Assembly: GCF_009829925.1 (NCBI RefSeq) | Contig: NZ_SNVJ01000022.1 | Span: forward strand, 33,089-78,258 | Direction: 5' to 3' | Source: Teichococcus coralli | Lineage (GTDB): Bacteria > Pseudomonadota > Alphaproteobacteria > Acetobacterales > Acetobacteraceae | Length of the DNA stretch: 45,170 nt | Shown here: piece after piece, positions 14,782 to 24,651 of the stretch | How the letters are laid out: every line of letters begins with the position of its first letter | Numbering within the stretch: position 1 is the first letter of the stretch | Translations under genes and position numbers: made by a program | Notes under the pieces: model-generated | Databases searched by the model: none | The model's input: only the letters and a program-made list of their open reading frames with translations | What the model was told of the DNA's origin: nothing

Positions 14782-16167
14782 TTATTCCGCCGGCAGCCAG
14801 ATCCTGAAGGTCGCGCCCGTCCCCTCCTGGCTCTCGATGTGCAACTGCCCGCGGTGGCGGTTGACGATGTGCTTGACGATCGCCAGCCCCAGCCCGGTGC
14901 CGCCCGCCTGGCGGGAGCGGCCCTTGTCCACGCGGTAGAAGCGCTCGGTCAGGCGGGGGATGTGCTCGCGGGGAATGCCGGGACCGTCATCCGTCACGCT
15001 CAACGTCACGCCGGGGCGGGCGCCGGGGGTGCGCTCCACCGCCAGCTTCACCTCCCCGCCCGCATTGCCGTGCCGAACGGCGTTCTCCAGCAGGTTGCGC
15101 AGCACCTGGGCCAGCTGCTCGGCATCGGCCGGGGCGGCCACCGCCGCTTCATCCACGGCGAGGACCAGCTTCACGGAGCGGGTGGCCAGGATCGGCGCCA
15201 TCGCCTCCGCCTCGCCGCGCGCCAGCTCGGCCAGCGGCACGCGGCCGGTCGGCGCCTGGTGCTCGGCCAGCTCGATGCGGGAAAGGCCGAGCAGGTCGTC
15301 GATCAGGCGCCGCATCCGGTCGGACTGCTCGGCCATGATGCCGAGGAAGCGGGCACGGGCTTCCGGGTCGTTCTCCGCCGGGCCGCGCAGGGTTTCGATG
15401 AAGCCCATCAGGCTGGCCAGCGGCGTGCGCAGCTCGTGGCTGGCATTGGCCACGAAGTCGGCGCGCATGCGCTCCACCGCGCGCTCGCGCGTGCGGTCGG
15501 AAAGCTGCACGATCAACCGTCCGCCGTCGGCCAGCGGCGGCTCGAGCGGGATCACCTGCACGGCCAGCTCGCGCGGCACCGGCACGGGCAGCACGAGGTC
15601 CACCGCCTGCGGCGTGCCCTCGGCGAGCGCCCGATCCACCGCCCCGGCCAGGGCGGGATGGCGCAGCGCAGCGGCGGTGTCGCCCGCCAGCGGCCCCACC
15701 TCGGTGGCGCGGACGCCGAACAGCGCGCGGGCGGCGGCGTTGGCGCGCAGCGCGGCCCGGTCGTCGCCCAGCACCAGCAGCGGATCGGGCAGGCTTTCCA
15801 GAATGGCCGCATCCGCGCGCCGCATGCGCCCGACCAGCTCGCCGCGCTCGGCAAGGCTGCGGGCAAGCCGGGCGACACCCTCCGAGATCTCGGCAAGGGC
15901 CGGCAGCAGGGGCGGGAACAGGGGCGCCGGCCAGGCCTCCTCCCCATCGGCCGCCCGGCGCAGCACGGCGGCCAGGCGGGCGAGGCCGCCGAGCCAGAGC
16001 CGCGCCACCAGCAGCGCCGCTCCCGCCGTCACGGCCATGCAGAGCAGCGCCGGCACCGGCGTGGCCTGCCCACTCAGCGCGAGCAGCGCGAAAAGCGCGA
16101 AGGGCACGCCGCCGATCAGCGCCGCCGAGGCCAGCCAGCGGCCCGGCGCCGGCCCGTTCTGCAGCAT
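14782..16167 (-). CDS. phoR: PhoR-type sensor histidine kinase
   Basis: Inner-membrane kinase of 461 residues. Two hydrophobic segments (about 12-32 and 38-59) are separated by only a few residues, so there is no real periplasmic sensor. A PAS-like region (about 118-215) follows. The H-box FVANASHELRTPL carries His244; the N-box is NLLENAVRHGN (358-368); the G boxes are DDGPGIP (393-399) and GGTGLGLAI (422-430). This is the PhoR layout, which senses phosphate through the Pst/PhoU system. No phoB, phoU or pst gene is near, so the partner must lie elsewhere, and another kinase of this subfamily is possible. Its 5' neighbour is the lpoA-like gene, 38 bp upstream on the same strand. Confidence 0.82.
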   Translation of the reverse strand: MLQNGPAPGRWLASAALIGGVPFALFALLALSGQATPVPALLCMAVTAGAALLVARLWLGGLARLAAVLRRAADGEEAWPAPLFPPLLPALAEISEGVARLARSLAERGELVGRMRRADAAILESLPDPLLVLGDDRAALRANAAARALFGVRATEVGPLAGDTAAALRHPALAGAVDRALAEGTPQAVDLVLPVPVPRELAVQVIPLEPPLADGGRLIVQLSDRTRERAVERMRADFVANASHELRTPLASLMGFIETLRGPAENDPEARARFLGIMAEQSDRMRRLIDDLLGLSRIELAEHQAPTGRVPLAELARGEAEAMAPILATRSVKLVLAVDEAAVAAPADAEQLAQVLRNLLENAVRHGNAGGEVKLAVERTPGARPGVTLSVTDDGPGIPREHIPRLTERFYRVDKGRSRQAGGTGLGLAIVKHIVNRHRGQLHIESQEGTGATFRIWLPAE

Positions 16168-16205
16168 CCGTCTCCTCCGCGGTGGCCCGTTCTGCCGTTC
16201 CCGGC

Positions 16206-17447
16206 TCAGTAGCCGAGTTCGCCGGGCAGCTCCGCGGGAGCGACGGGGGCGGCCGGCGCGCCGGGCGAGAGGGCATAGACCGCCAGCGCCCGCTGCACCT
16301 TGCCGCCGGGGTTCAGCCGCAGCGCCCCGTCGGCGCCGAGGACGACCTCGCCCACGGGCATGCGCGGCATGCCGCCCGAGGCGGCCTCGCGCATGGCGCG
16401 GGCGGCGAGCGCGGCCGCGTCATAGGCGACGCCCGCGACGCGTGCCGGCCGCTCTCCGAAGGCGGCCTGGTAGCGGCTCTCGAACTGGCTGTGCGCCGCC
16501 GGGTCGGGGCCGGGGAACCAGGCGCCGGCCAGCGCGGGCTGCTGCGTCAGGCCGTCGTCATAGGCCCAGACCGCGAGGCCGGCGAGGCGCAGCGGCGGCA
16601 CCGCGGCGCCCGCCCCGGTCAGCCCGCCCACGAAGTCGCGCGCCCGCCCGCCGTTCTCGCCCAGCAGCAGCATCTCGACGCCGGAGCCGGGCGCCGCGTC
16701 GGGGGTGGGGGCGAGGCGCGCCGCCAGCTCACGCGCCACGATCGAAGGCGCGGCGGCGGCGGGGTAGAGTTCCACCACCGGCGCGGGCAGGCCAAGATCC
16801 CGGGCCGCGCCACGCAGCGCGGCGGCCATCTGGCGGCCCAGCGCGCCGTCCGGCGCGGCGAGGCCGAAGCGCTGCACGCCCTGGCCCTGCGCGGCGGCCA
16901 CCACGCGGCGTACCTGCTGCTCCGGCGTCAGGCCCAACGGCCAGACTTCCGGCGCCGCCTGGTTGGCGTCGTTGGTGAAGGGCAGCACCGGCACGCCGGC
17001 GCCGCGCGCGGCGCTCGCCACGGCCGCCGTCTCCTGTGCCGTCAGCGGCCCGACCAGGATGCGCGCGCCCTCGCCGATGGCGCTGCGCGCGGCGGCGGCG
17101 GCGCCGCTCGCCGTGCCGCCGGTGTCCCGCGGAAGGAACTCGAAACCTGGCCCGCCCTGCTCGAACAGGGCGAGTTGCGCCGCGTTCAGCAGCGGCTGGC
17201 CAAGCGAGGCGTTGGCGCCGGAGAGCGGCAGCAGCAGGGCCACTTTCTCGCGCGCCGGCTGCGGCGGCAGGACGGGGCCCGCAGCCTGCGGGGGGATGTA
17301 TCCGGTGCCGGAGACTTGCGGCGCGCAGGCCGCGAGGCCCACAACGGCGCCGAGCAGCATGGCCGCCGTCAGGCCGCGCCGGGACGAGGAGAGGGCCGAT
17401 GCAGCCGCCTTTGCAGCAGGACGAGAACGGGACCACGGAAGCAGCAA
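16206..17447 (-). CDS. LpoA-like penicillin-binding protein activator lipoprotein
   Basis: A 413-residue lipoprotein. An Arg-rich n-region and hydrophobic stretch end in the lipobox LAAC. A periplasmic-binding-protein-like domain follows (KVALLLPLSGANASLGQPLL, ILVGPLTAQETAAV, VPVLPFTND), as in the C-terminal domain of LpoA, which activates PBP1a. The N-terminal TPR domain of E. coli LpoA is absent, typical for alphaproteobacteria. The start is proposed as TTG at 17447, with GGGGAGG 6 bases upstream; ATG at 17360 would leave a signal peptide with no charged n-region. This 5' end overlaps divergent rsmI by 49 bp. The lpoA/rsmI divergent pair is also seen in enterobacteria (yraM/yraL). Confidence 0.8.
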   Translation of the reverse strand: MLLPWSRSRPAAKAAASALSSSRRGLTAAMLLGAVVGLAACAPQVSGTGYIPPQAAGPVLPPQPAREKVALLLPLSGANASLGQPLLNAAQLALFEQGGPGFEFLPRDTGGTASGAAAAARSAIGEGARILVGPLTAQETAAVASAARGAGVPVLPFTNDANQAAPEVWPLGLTPEQQVRRVVAAAQGQGVQRFGLAAPDGALGRQMAAALRGAARDLGLPAPVVELYPAAAAPSIVARELAARLAPTPDAAPGSGVEMLLLGENGGRARDFVGGLTGAGAAVPPLRLAGLAVWAYDDGLTQQPALAGAWFPGPDPAAHSQFESRYQAAFGERPARVAGVAYDAAALAARAMREAASGGMPRMPVGEVVLGADGALRLNPGGKVQRALAVYALSPGAPAAPVAPAELPGELGY

Positions 17448-18319
17448 GTGAAACCTCCCCTCCCCCGGGCAGCAGGCCGGGGCTGACACTGGTGGCGACG
17501 CCGATCGGCAATCTCGGCGACCTCGCGCCCCGCGCCCTGGCCACGTTGCGCGCGGCCGACGCGGTGCTCTGCGAGGATACCAGGGTAACAGCCCCGATGC
17601 TGGCGCGACATGGCGTTTCCGCGAAGCTGCTGCCGCTGCACGAGCACAATGAGGAGGCCGCGACCCCGCGCCTCGTGACGCGCATGGCAGCGGGTGAACG
17701 CCTCGCGCTGGTTTCGGATGCAGGCACGCCGCTGATGAGCGACCCCGGCTACCAGCTTGTGCGCGCCGCCATCGCCGGGGGCATCGCCGTCTCCGCCGTG
17801 CCGGGCCCGAACGCGGCGGTGATGGCGCTGACGCTTTCCGGCCTGCCGCCGCATCCCTTCCTGTTCCAGGGCTTCCTGCCGCCGCGCGAGGCCGCCCGGG
17901 CCGCCGCCCTGGCCAGGCTGCGCGCCGCCGAGCGCGCCGGCCTTTCCGCCACGCTGATTTTCTATGAGGCGCCGCACCGGCTGGCGGAGACCCTGGCCGC
18001 CATGGCCACCGCCTTGGGCCCGCGCCCCGCCGCGGTGGCGCGCGAACTGACCAAGCGCTTCGAGGAGGTGCGCCGCGGCACGCTGGAGGAGCTGGCGGCG
18101 CACTATCAGGCCAATGCGGCGCGCGGCGAGGTGGTGCTGGTGGTCGGGCCCGCCGGCGACGAGCCGCCCGAGGCCGAGGCCAGCCTGGACGAGCGGCTGC
18201 GGGCGGCGCTTGCCGCCGGCGAGAGCCTGCGCGACGCCGCGGCCCTGGTGGCGACCGCCACGGGGCTGCCGCGCAAGCAGGTCTATGCGCGCGCGCTGCA
18301 GCTGCGCGGGGCGGAATGA
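17399..18319 (+). CDS. rsmI: 16S rRNA (cytidine1402-2'-O)-methyltransferase RsmI
   Basis: Tetrapyrrole-methylase-fold enzyme of 306 residues that 2'-O-methylates C1402 in the ribosomal P site. Signature stretches: LVATPIGNLGDLAPRAL, CEDTRVTAPML, SDAGTPLMSDPGYQLV, AVPGPNAAVMAL and FYEAPHRLAETL. The C-terminal helical domain (about 250-306, LPRKQVYARALQL) is intact. AGGAG at 17387-17391 sits 7 bases before ATG 17399, which fixes the start. Its first 49 bases lie inside the divergent lpoA-like gene. The usual following genes yraN and gshB are missing; a glycosyltransferase follows after 88 bp. Confidence 0.95.
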   Translation: MQPPLQQDENGTTEAASETSPPPGSRPGLTLVATPIGNLGDLAPRALATLRAADAVLCEDTRVTAPMLARHGVSAKLLPLHEHNEEAATPRLVTRMAAGERLALVSDAGTPLMSDPGYQLVRAAIAGGIAVSAVPGPNAAVMALTLSGLPPHPFLFQGFLPPREAARAAALARLRAAERAGLSATLIFYEAPHRLAETLAAMATALGPRPAAVARELTKRFEEVRRGTLEELAAHYQANAARGEVVLVVGPAGDEPPEAEASLDERLRAALAAGESLRDAAALVATATGLPRKQVYARALQLRGAE

Positions 18320-18407
18320 CGTTGCCCCGCCGAGGCGGATTCCCTACCTATCCGCGCGCAGGCGGGAAGGGCACCGGCCGCTGGGCGATGGGGAGAGCGG
18401 GACCGGT

Positions 18408-19526
18408 ATGGCAGACGCCGCGCACGTGATGGATGCGCCGATCGTCATTTTTGGCTTCGATCGGCCGAACTACCTGGGGCGCCTCTGCGCCTCGCTGAAG
18501 GCGCAGCAGGGCGTCACGCTGGACGAGCGGCGGATCTGCCTGCTGCAGGACGGGCCGGTTTCGCGCCGCTCCGGCGTGCGCTACGCCGAGGACGCGGCCA
18601 TGGCCGAAAGCGTCACCGTGTTCCGCGCCGCCTTTCCGCAGGGGCAGGTGCTGGCCAGCGCCGAGAACCTCGGCATCGCCCTCAACATCCGGCGCGGCGA
18701 GGCGCATGCCTTCGAGACACTGGGCGCCGAGATCGCCTATTTCTTCGAGGACGACCTGGAGCTCGGCCCCGCCTATCTGCTGATGATGGAGCGGCTGCGC
18801 GCGGCCTTCGCGCCCTTCCCGGAGGTCGGCTATTTCGCCGCCTATGGCGACCACCGGGCCATCCCGGACCCGAACCGGGTGCGGCTGGTGCCGCTCGACC
18901 ATCACTGGGGCTTCGCGCTGCGGCGGGACGCCTGGCAGCGCATCCAGGCCTGGCTCAGACCGTATTTCGCCATCCTGGAGAAGACCGACTACCCCAACCG
19001 CAACCACCTCGCCGTCTACCGCTTCCTGGAAGGCCAGGAGATGGCGATCGACAAGTCCTCGCAGGACGCGCTGAAGGCGGTGGCCTGCGCCCAGCTCGGC
19101 ATCGCCCGCGCCATGACGGACACGTGCTTCGCCCGCTACATCGGCGAGAAGGGCGCCTCCTTCAGCGAGCGCCGCTTCCGCGAGATGGGCTACGACCGGA
19201 TGGAGGCGGTGGAGCGCGGCGATCTGCCCGTGGAGCCGCCCAGCGTCGAGCGCGTCACCGCCATCCTGCGGCGGCAGCAGGAGCATTTCCGCCGTTTCCG
19301 GCAGCTGGAGTTCGGCGGCTTCCTGCAACGCTATTCCGCCCGCCACTGGGACCCGGAGCGGATGGCGACGCGCGAGGACATCGAGCAGCTCTACCGCCTG
19401 CTGCTCGACCGCCTGCCGGAGGGCGACCACATCTATGAGCAGTATGCCGGCCGCAGCCCGGTGCGGCAGCTGCGCAACATCATGCTGAACAGCCGGGAGT
19501 ATCGCGGGCGCAACTTCCGCGAGTGA
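18408..19526 (+). CDS. GNT-I-like glycosyltransferase, paralogue 1
   Basis: A 372-residue protein with a GT-A-type N-terminal domain: PIVIFGFDRPNYLGRLCASL (about 10-29), LLQDG, NLGIALNIRRGE, and the metal motif FFEDDLELGP. The EDDLE form recalls the EDD motif of GNT-I/GT13-type enzymes. HHWGFALRRDAW and DKSSQDA follow. The C-terminal ~55 residues (DIEQLYRLLLDRLPEGDHIY...LNSREYRGRNF) look like a DUF4214-type repeat. Donor, acceptor and pathway are unknown. No signal peptide, so it is probably cytoplasmic. A close paralogue lies at 21413, with cysQ and tsaC between them. ATG 18408 has GGAG about 12 bases upstream. Confidence 0.7.
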   Translation: MADAAHVMDAPIVIFGFDRPNYLGRLCASLKAQQGVTLDERRICLLQDGPVSRRSGVRYAEDAAMAESVTVFRAAFPQGQVLASAENLGIALNIRRGEAHAFETLGAEIAYFFEDDLELGPAYLLMMERLRAAFAPFPEVGYFAAYGDHRAIPDPNRVRLVPLDHHWGFALRRDAWQRIQAWLRPYFAILEKTDYPNRNHLAVYRFLEGQEMAIDKSSQDALKAVACAQLGIARAMTDTCFARYIGEKGASFSERRFREMGYDRMEAVERGDLPVEPPSVERVTAILRRQQEHFRRFRQLEFGGFLQRYSARHWDPERMATREDIEQLYRLLLDRLPEGDHIYEQYAGRSPVRQLRNIMLNSREYRGRNFRE

Positions 19527-19534
19527 GCGGGCGC

Positions 19535-19564
19535 GGCCGGGCGGCTTTTTTGCCCGCCCCGGCC
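19535..19564. terminator. Hairpin after glycosyltransferase 1
   Basis: GGCCGGGCGG (19535-19544) pairs with CCGCCCCGGCC (19554-19564) with one bulged C. The loop contains T6 (19546-19551). It begins 8 bases after the stop codon. The T-run lies in the loop and not after the stem, so classical Rho-independent termination is doubtful. Confidence 0.3.
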
Positions 19565-19602
19565 CCGCCCGCGCGCCTCCGGTGCTACACTCCCGCCGCA
19601 GA

Positions 19603-20375
19603 ATGACCGATTCCGACCTCCTCGACCTCGCTGCGCGGCTCGCCCAGCGTGCCGCCGCCGCCATCCTCACCGTGCGCGACGCCGGCTTCGCGGTGGAGCA
19701 CAAGGACGACCTCAGCCCCGTCACCGCCGCCGACCGGCTGGCGGAGGCGATCATCGCCGAGGGCCTGCGCGAGGCCGTGCCGGACATCCCGGTGGTGGCG
19801 GAGGAGGAGGTCTCCGGCGGTGCGCTGCTCGCCGCCAGCCCGCGCTACTGGCTGGTGGACCCGCTGGACGGCACCCGCGAGTTCGCCGCCGGCCGGGCGG
19901 AGTTCACCGTCAATATCGGCCTGATCGAGAACGGGCGGCCGAAGCTCGGCGCCGTCGCCATCCCGGCAACGGGGGAGCTGTTCACCGGCATCCCGGGCAC
20001 CGGCGCCTGGAAGGAGGATGCCGGCGGCCGCCGCCCCATCCGTGCCCGCCAGGTGCCGGGGGAGGGCCTCGTTGTCATGGCCAGCCGCCACTACAAGGAC
20101 GACCCGCGCCTGCCGCGCTTCCTGGAGGGGCGGAAGGTGCAGCGCATCGTCAACATGGGCTCGGCGGTGAAGTTCTGCCGCCTGGCTGAGGGCGTGGGCG
20201 ACCTCTACCCGCGCTTCGGCCGCACCATGGAATGGGACACGGCGGCGCCCGAGGCGGTGCTGCTGGCCGCGGGTGGCCGCTGCACCGACTTCGACGGCCG
20301 GCCGCTGGCCTATGGCAAGCCGGGCTGGGAGAACCCCCCCTTCCTCTGCCAGGGGGCGGAAAGCCCCGGGGCGGC

Positions 20376-20379
<4 letters not shown>
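19603..20379 (+). CDS. cysQ: 3'(2'),5'-bisphosphate nucleotidase CysQ (inositol monophosphatase family)
   Basis: A 258-residue lithium-sensitive phosphatase fold. Metal-binding motifs: KDDLSPVTAADRLAE, EEE at about 68-70, WLVDPLDGTREF (about 84-95) and EWDTAAPEAV near 212. The stretch YPRFGRTMEWDTAA is characteristic of CysQ, which turns PAP (3'-phosphoadenosine 5'-phosphate) into AMP during sulfate assimilation; histidinol or inositol phosphatases differ here. ATG at 19603 gives the family length. The stop overlaps the tsaC start (ATGA at 20376), so the two are coupled. No other sulfur-assimilation gene is close. Confidence 0.88.
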
Positions 20380-21350
<971 letters not shown>

Positions 21351-21412
21351 CGGGCCGTGCCCGCGCCGGATATCGCCGGGGTTGACGAGCAGGGGGCGCC
21401 TCCGCACCGCCG

Positions 21413-22537
21413 ATGGAACCATCGCCGCCCTTGACGACGCCGATCGTCATCTACGCCTTCAACCGCCCCGACTATCTGGAGCGCCTGTGCCTTTCCCTGC
21501 AGGCGCAGCGGGGCGTGGCGCTCAACGAGGCCGAGGTGCACCTGCTGCAGGACGGCGCCGTCTCGCCCCGCTCCGGCGTGCGCTTCGCCGAGGATGCGGC
21601 GATCGAGGCCAATGTCGCGGCCTTCCGCCGTGTCTTTCCGCAGGGCCAGGTGCATGCCGCGCCGCAGAACCTGGGCATCGCGCTGAACCTGCAGCGCGGC
21701 GAATCGCTCGTCTTCGAGACGCTGAAGGCCGAGGTGGGCTATTTCTTCGAGGAGGACCTCGAACTCGGGCCGTTCTACCTCGCCACGCTGGAGGCGATCC
21801 GCGCGCAACTGCCGGCGCATTCTCGCCTCGGGTACTTCGCGGCCTACGGCAATCACCGTGCCCCCGGCGACCCGCAGCGCCCCGGCTTCATTCCGCTCGA
21901 ACACCACTGGGGCTTCGGGCTGACGCGGCGGTGCTGGCAGGCCATGCAGCCCTGGCTGGCTCCCTTCCTGCAGATCTGGCGGGAAAGCGACTACCAGGCC
22001 CGCCCGCATCTGCGGCTGGTCGAGGCCTACCTGGGCAAGGCGGTGGCCAGCACCCAGTCCTCCCAGGACGTCTCCAAGACCATGGCCTGCGCCGAGCTCG
22101 GCTTCGGCCGCATCAACACCGACGTGTGCTATGCGCGCTACATCGGCAAGCAGGGGCAGTCCTTCAGCGCGGCGAGCTTCGCCCGGCACGGCTTCGAGGG
22201 CACGGAGGTCGCCACCGCGCTGCCGCCGGAGCCGCCGCGGCTGGCCGCCGGGCAGCTCGAGGCGCTCATCCAGGCCAAGCGCGCCCATCACGCGCGCATC
22301 CGCCAGGAGCAGCTGGAGCCGCATCTCGCCGAGATGCGCAAGCGCCTGTTCAACCCCGACCGGCTGGCCACCCGCGCCGACGTGGAGGAGATCTGGCGCG
22401 TTCTGATGGACCGCCTGCCGGAGGATGAAGGCTATTACGAGCGCAATGTCGGCCAGCGGACGGTGCGGCAGATCCGCACCAGCCTGCTCCGCGGGCGCGA
22501 GGCGCGGGCCAAGAGCTTCTTCCTCAAAGTGCCGTGA
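21413..22537 (+). CDS. GNT-I-like glycosyltransferase, paralogue 2
   Basis: A 374-residue protein collinear with the gene at 18408: TPIVIYAFNRPDYLERLCLS (8-27), LLQDGAVSPRSGVRF, FRRVFPQGQV, NLGIALNLQRGES, FFEEDLELGP, EHHWGFGLTRRCW and the end LATRADVEEIWRVLMDRLPE. The metal motif reads EED where paralogue 1 has EDD. The last ~50 residues are again DUF4214-like but less regular. Function unknown; it presumably glycosylates a related acceptor. It follows tsaC by 62 bp on the same strand. No signal peptide or membrane segment. The block looks like an old duplication separated by the cysQ-tsaC pair. Confidence 0.7.
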   Translation: MEPSPPLTTPIVIYAFNRPDYLERLCLSLQAQRGVALNEAEVHLLQDGAVSPRSGVRFAEDAAIEANVAAFRRVFPQGQVHAAPQNLGIALNLQRGESLVFETLKAEVGYFFEEDLELGPFYLATLEAIRAQLPAHSRLGYFAAYGNHRAPGDPQRPGFIPLEHHWGFGLTRRCWQAMQPWLAPFLQIWRESDYQARPHLRLVEAYLGKAVASTQSSQDVSKTMACAELGFGRINTDVCYARYIGKQGQSFSAASFARHGFEGTEVATALPPEPPRLAAGQLEALIQAKRAHHARIRQEQLEPHLAEMRKRLFNPDRLATRADVEEIWRVLMDRLPEDEGYYERNVGQRTVRQIRTSLLRGREARAKSFFLKVP

Positions 22538-22616
22538 AAGGCCTGGGCGCGGCGCGGCGGCTAGGCCATGCTGACGCTTCGCCCGCCGCCGTGCGGGTCT
22601 TGCAGGCGGTTCTTCC

Positions 22617-23297
22617 ATGCGCCTTCCCGCTCGCCCGCTGTGCCGCCTTTTCCTTCTCCTGCTGATGCCGCTGATGGCAGGTTGCGCACCGGCCGCGCCG
22701 CAGCGTGCCGGGCTGGCCGGGCTGCGCGCGGGGCTGGCGCCGGACTGCATCTCGGCCGGGGCTGCGGTCTATATCGGCCAGCGGCGCTTCCTGACGGCGG
22801 CGCATCTGGTGGACGGCACCCAGCCGCTGCTGCATGGCTGTGCCGGCGGCGCCGCGCCGCCCTGGGTGCGTTTGGGCAGCCACGACCTGCCGGCCGAACT
22901 GATGCGCAGCGGGCAGGCCGACCTGCAGGCGGGCCTGGGCACCTTCTATGTCGGCGGGCGGGACGTGGCGCTGCTACGCGTGGCGGCCCCGCCGCCCGGC
23001 TTGCCGGCCCTGCACCTTTGCCCCGATGGCCCCCGCCCCGGCGAGCGGGTGCGGGTGGTGACCCCGCGCCGCGAGGCCAGCGGCCAGATCACGGCGCTGA
23101 TGCGGGAGGCGGACCCGCTGCACGGCGGCTATGCCGAACTCTCGCTGCCGCTGGAGCCCGGCGAATCGGGCGGCGCGGTGATCGATGCGCGGCAGTCCTG
23201 CCTGATGGGGCTGGTCAGCCACCGCGAGGAGATCGCGGGGCGGGTGCATACCCGCATCGTGCCCGCGCCGGTGCTGCGCGCCTTTCTCGGCGAATAG
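22617..23297 (+). CDS. Trypsin-like serine protease, predicted lipoprotein
   Basis: A 226-residue exported protein. The signal peptide LCRLFLLLLMPLMAGC ends in a lipobox (MAGC), so it is probably lipid-anchored. The chymotrypsin-type triad is visible: His in FLTAAHLVDG (about residue 62), Asp in GGRDVALLRV (about 121) and Ser in EPGESGGAVI (about 184). Four further cysteines after the lipobox could pair. There is no PDZ domain, unlike DegP/HtrA. A proteolytic role in the envelope is inferred; the substrate is unknown. It follows glycosyltransferase 2 by 79 bp and is followed by repeat copy D before the lpt operon. Confidence 0.8.
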   Translation: MRLPARPLCRLFLLLLMPLMAGCAPAAPQRAGLAGLRAGLAPDCISAGAAVYIGQRRFLTAAHLVDGTQPLLHGCAGGAAPPWVRLGSHDLPAELMRSGQADLQAGLGTFYVGGRDVALLRVAAPPPGLPALHLCPDGPRPGERVRVVTPRREASGQITALMREADPLHGGYAELSLPLEPGESGGAVIDARQSCLMGLVSHREEIAGRVHTRIVPAPVLRAFLGE

Positions 23298-23299
23298 AA

Positions 23300-23436
23300 G
23301 GCCCGGGGAAGGAGTTCCTCCGAGCCCCCAGTCTTTCGTTCTCCGGTCTGCATTCGCCGATCTGCGCTCCCCGCCAGCGCGGGAAACCGGCGGAAAGGAA
23401 GGGGTCTTGGGGGATGCTTCCCCCGGCCTTCCTTCC
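23300..23436. repeat. Intergenic inverted repeat doublet, copy D
   Basis: The left half (23300-23348) is GGGGAA-GGAG-TTCCTCC then CCCCCAGTCTTTCGTTCTCC. The right half (23381-23436) has GGAAAGGAAGGGG, then GGGGGA-TGCT-TCCCCC and CCTTCCTTCC. It starts 3 bases after the protease stop, in the 213-bp gap before lptF. Confidence 0.72.
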
Positions 23437-23510
23437 GCCCGGCGGGGTGGCGGCTCGCGCCGGGGGGGCCTACATCCTGGGCCAGCCTGCCAGAGGTAGT
23501 TCCCGCCCGC

Positions 23511-24647
23511 ATGACCCGTCTCGACCGCTACCTGTTCCGCCAGCTCGGCATCGCGCTGCTGGCCGTCACCATCGGGCTGGCCGCCCTGATCTGGCTGACC
23601 CAGAGCCTGCGCTTCATCGAGCTGGTGCTGGACCGCGGCCTTTCGCTCGCCGTCTTCATCGAGCTGACCGGTCTGCTGCTGCCGAGCTTCTTCGCGGTGA
23701 TCCTGCCGATCACCACCTTCATCGTGACGCTGTTCACCTATGTCAGGCTGAACGCCGACCGCGAGCTGGTGGTGATGCGCGCCGCCGGCCTTTCGGATTG
23801 GCGGCTTTCCCGCCCGGCCCTGCTGCTGGCCGGCGTCGCCACCGCGCTGGGCCTTGCGCTGCAGCTCTGGCTGGTGCCGGTGAGCCATGCCGCCTTCCGC
23901 ACCTGGCAGTACGAGATCCGCAATGAGATGGCGGCGATCCTGCTGCAGGAAGGCGTGTTCAGCAGCCTGGGCGACGACCTGACGGTCTATGCCCGCCGCC
24001 GCAACCCGGACGGGACGCTGCGCGGCATCCTGGTGCACGACACGCGCGAACCGGGTGCGCCGGTCACCATCATGGCGGAGGAGGGGCGGCTGGTCTCCAC
24101 CGGCAATGGCCCGCGCGTGGTGCTGCTGAACGGGGTGCGGCAGCAGCTGGAGCCCGCCACCGCCACACACGGCCCGCGCCTCTCCACCCTGTCCTTCGCC
24201 CAGAACAACCTGGACCTTGCCACCACCGCCCGCTCCACGCCCGAGCCCGTGCGCAACCGGGACTCGCGGGAGCGTTCCGTGTCCGAGCTGCTGCGCCCGG
24301 ATCCGGCGGAGAACCTGCCGGAGCGCGATCTCCGCAAATTCCGCGCCGAGGGGCACCAGCGCCTCGCCTCGCCCTTCACCGCGCTGTCCTTCGCCATGGT
24401 GGGGCTGGCCACCGCGCTGGCCAGCGGCTTCCGCCGCTACGGCGACTGGCGGCCGGCGGTGATCGGCGTCGGGCTGGTGGTGGGGCTGCTGGCGGTGGGT
24501 CTCTCCATCGGCAACCTGGCGGCGCGCGACAACCGCTTCATCCCGCTGATCTGGCTGCACGCCATCGGGCCGGCGGTGATCTCGGCCTGGGTGCTCTCCG
24601 GCAGCCCCGGCCTGCCCCGCCGGCGCCCCGGCGCGGCGGAGGGCTGA
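23511..24647 (+). CDS. lptF: LPS export ABC permease LptF
   Basis: A 378-residue inner-membrane permease of the YjgP/YjgQ family. It pairs with LptG and the LptB ATPase to extract LPS from the inner membrane. Membrane segments lie near 12-33, 55-75, 100-120 in the N-terminal half and three more at about 283-365. The periplasmic beta-jellyroll between them covers about 130-270. The coupling-helix region LNADRELVVMRAAGLS (about 80-95) is clear. ATG 23511 begins MTRLDRYLFRQL, the typical N-terminus. Only 4 bp separate it from lptG. The operon lptF-lptG-lptD-surA-ksgA follows the alphaproteobacterial order except for a missing pdxA. Confidence 0.94.
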   Translation: MTRLDRYLFRQLGIALLAVTIGLAALIWLTQSLRFIELVLDRGLSLAVFIELTGLLLPSFFAVILPITTFIVTLFTYVRLNADRELVVMRAAGLSDWRLSRPALLLAGVATALGLALQLWLVPVSHAAFRTWQYEIRNEMAAILLQEGVFSSLGDDLTVYARRRNPDGTLRGILVHDTREPGAPVTIMAEEGRLVSTGNGPRVVLLNGVRQQLEPATATHGPRLSTLSFAQNNLDLATTARSTPEPVRNRDSRERSVSELLRPDPAENLPERDLRKFRAEGHQRLASPFTALSFAMVGLATALASGFRRYGDWRPAVIGVGLVVGLLAVGLSIGNLAARDNRFIPLIWLHAIGPAVISAWVLSGSPGLPRRRPGAAEG

Positions 24648-24651
24648 GCCG

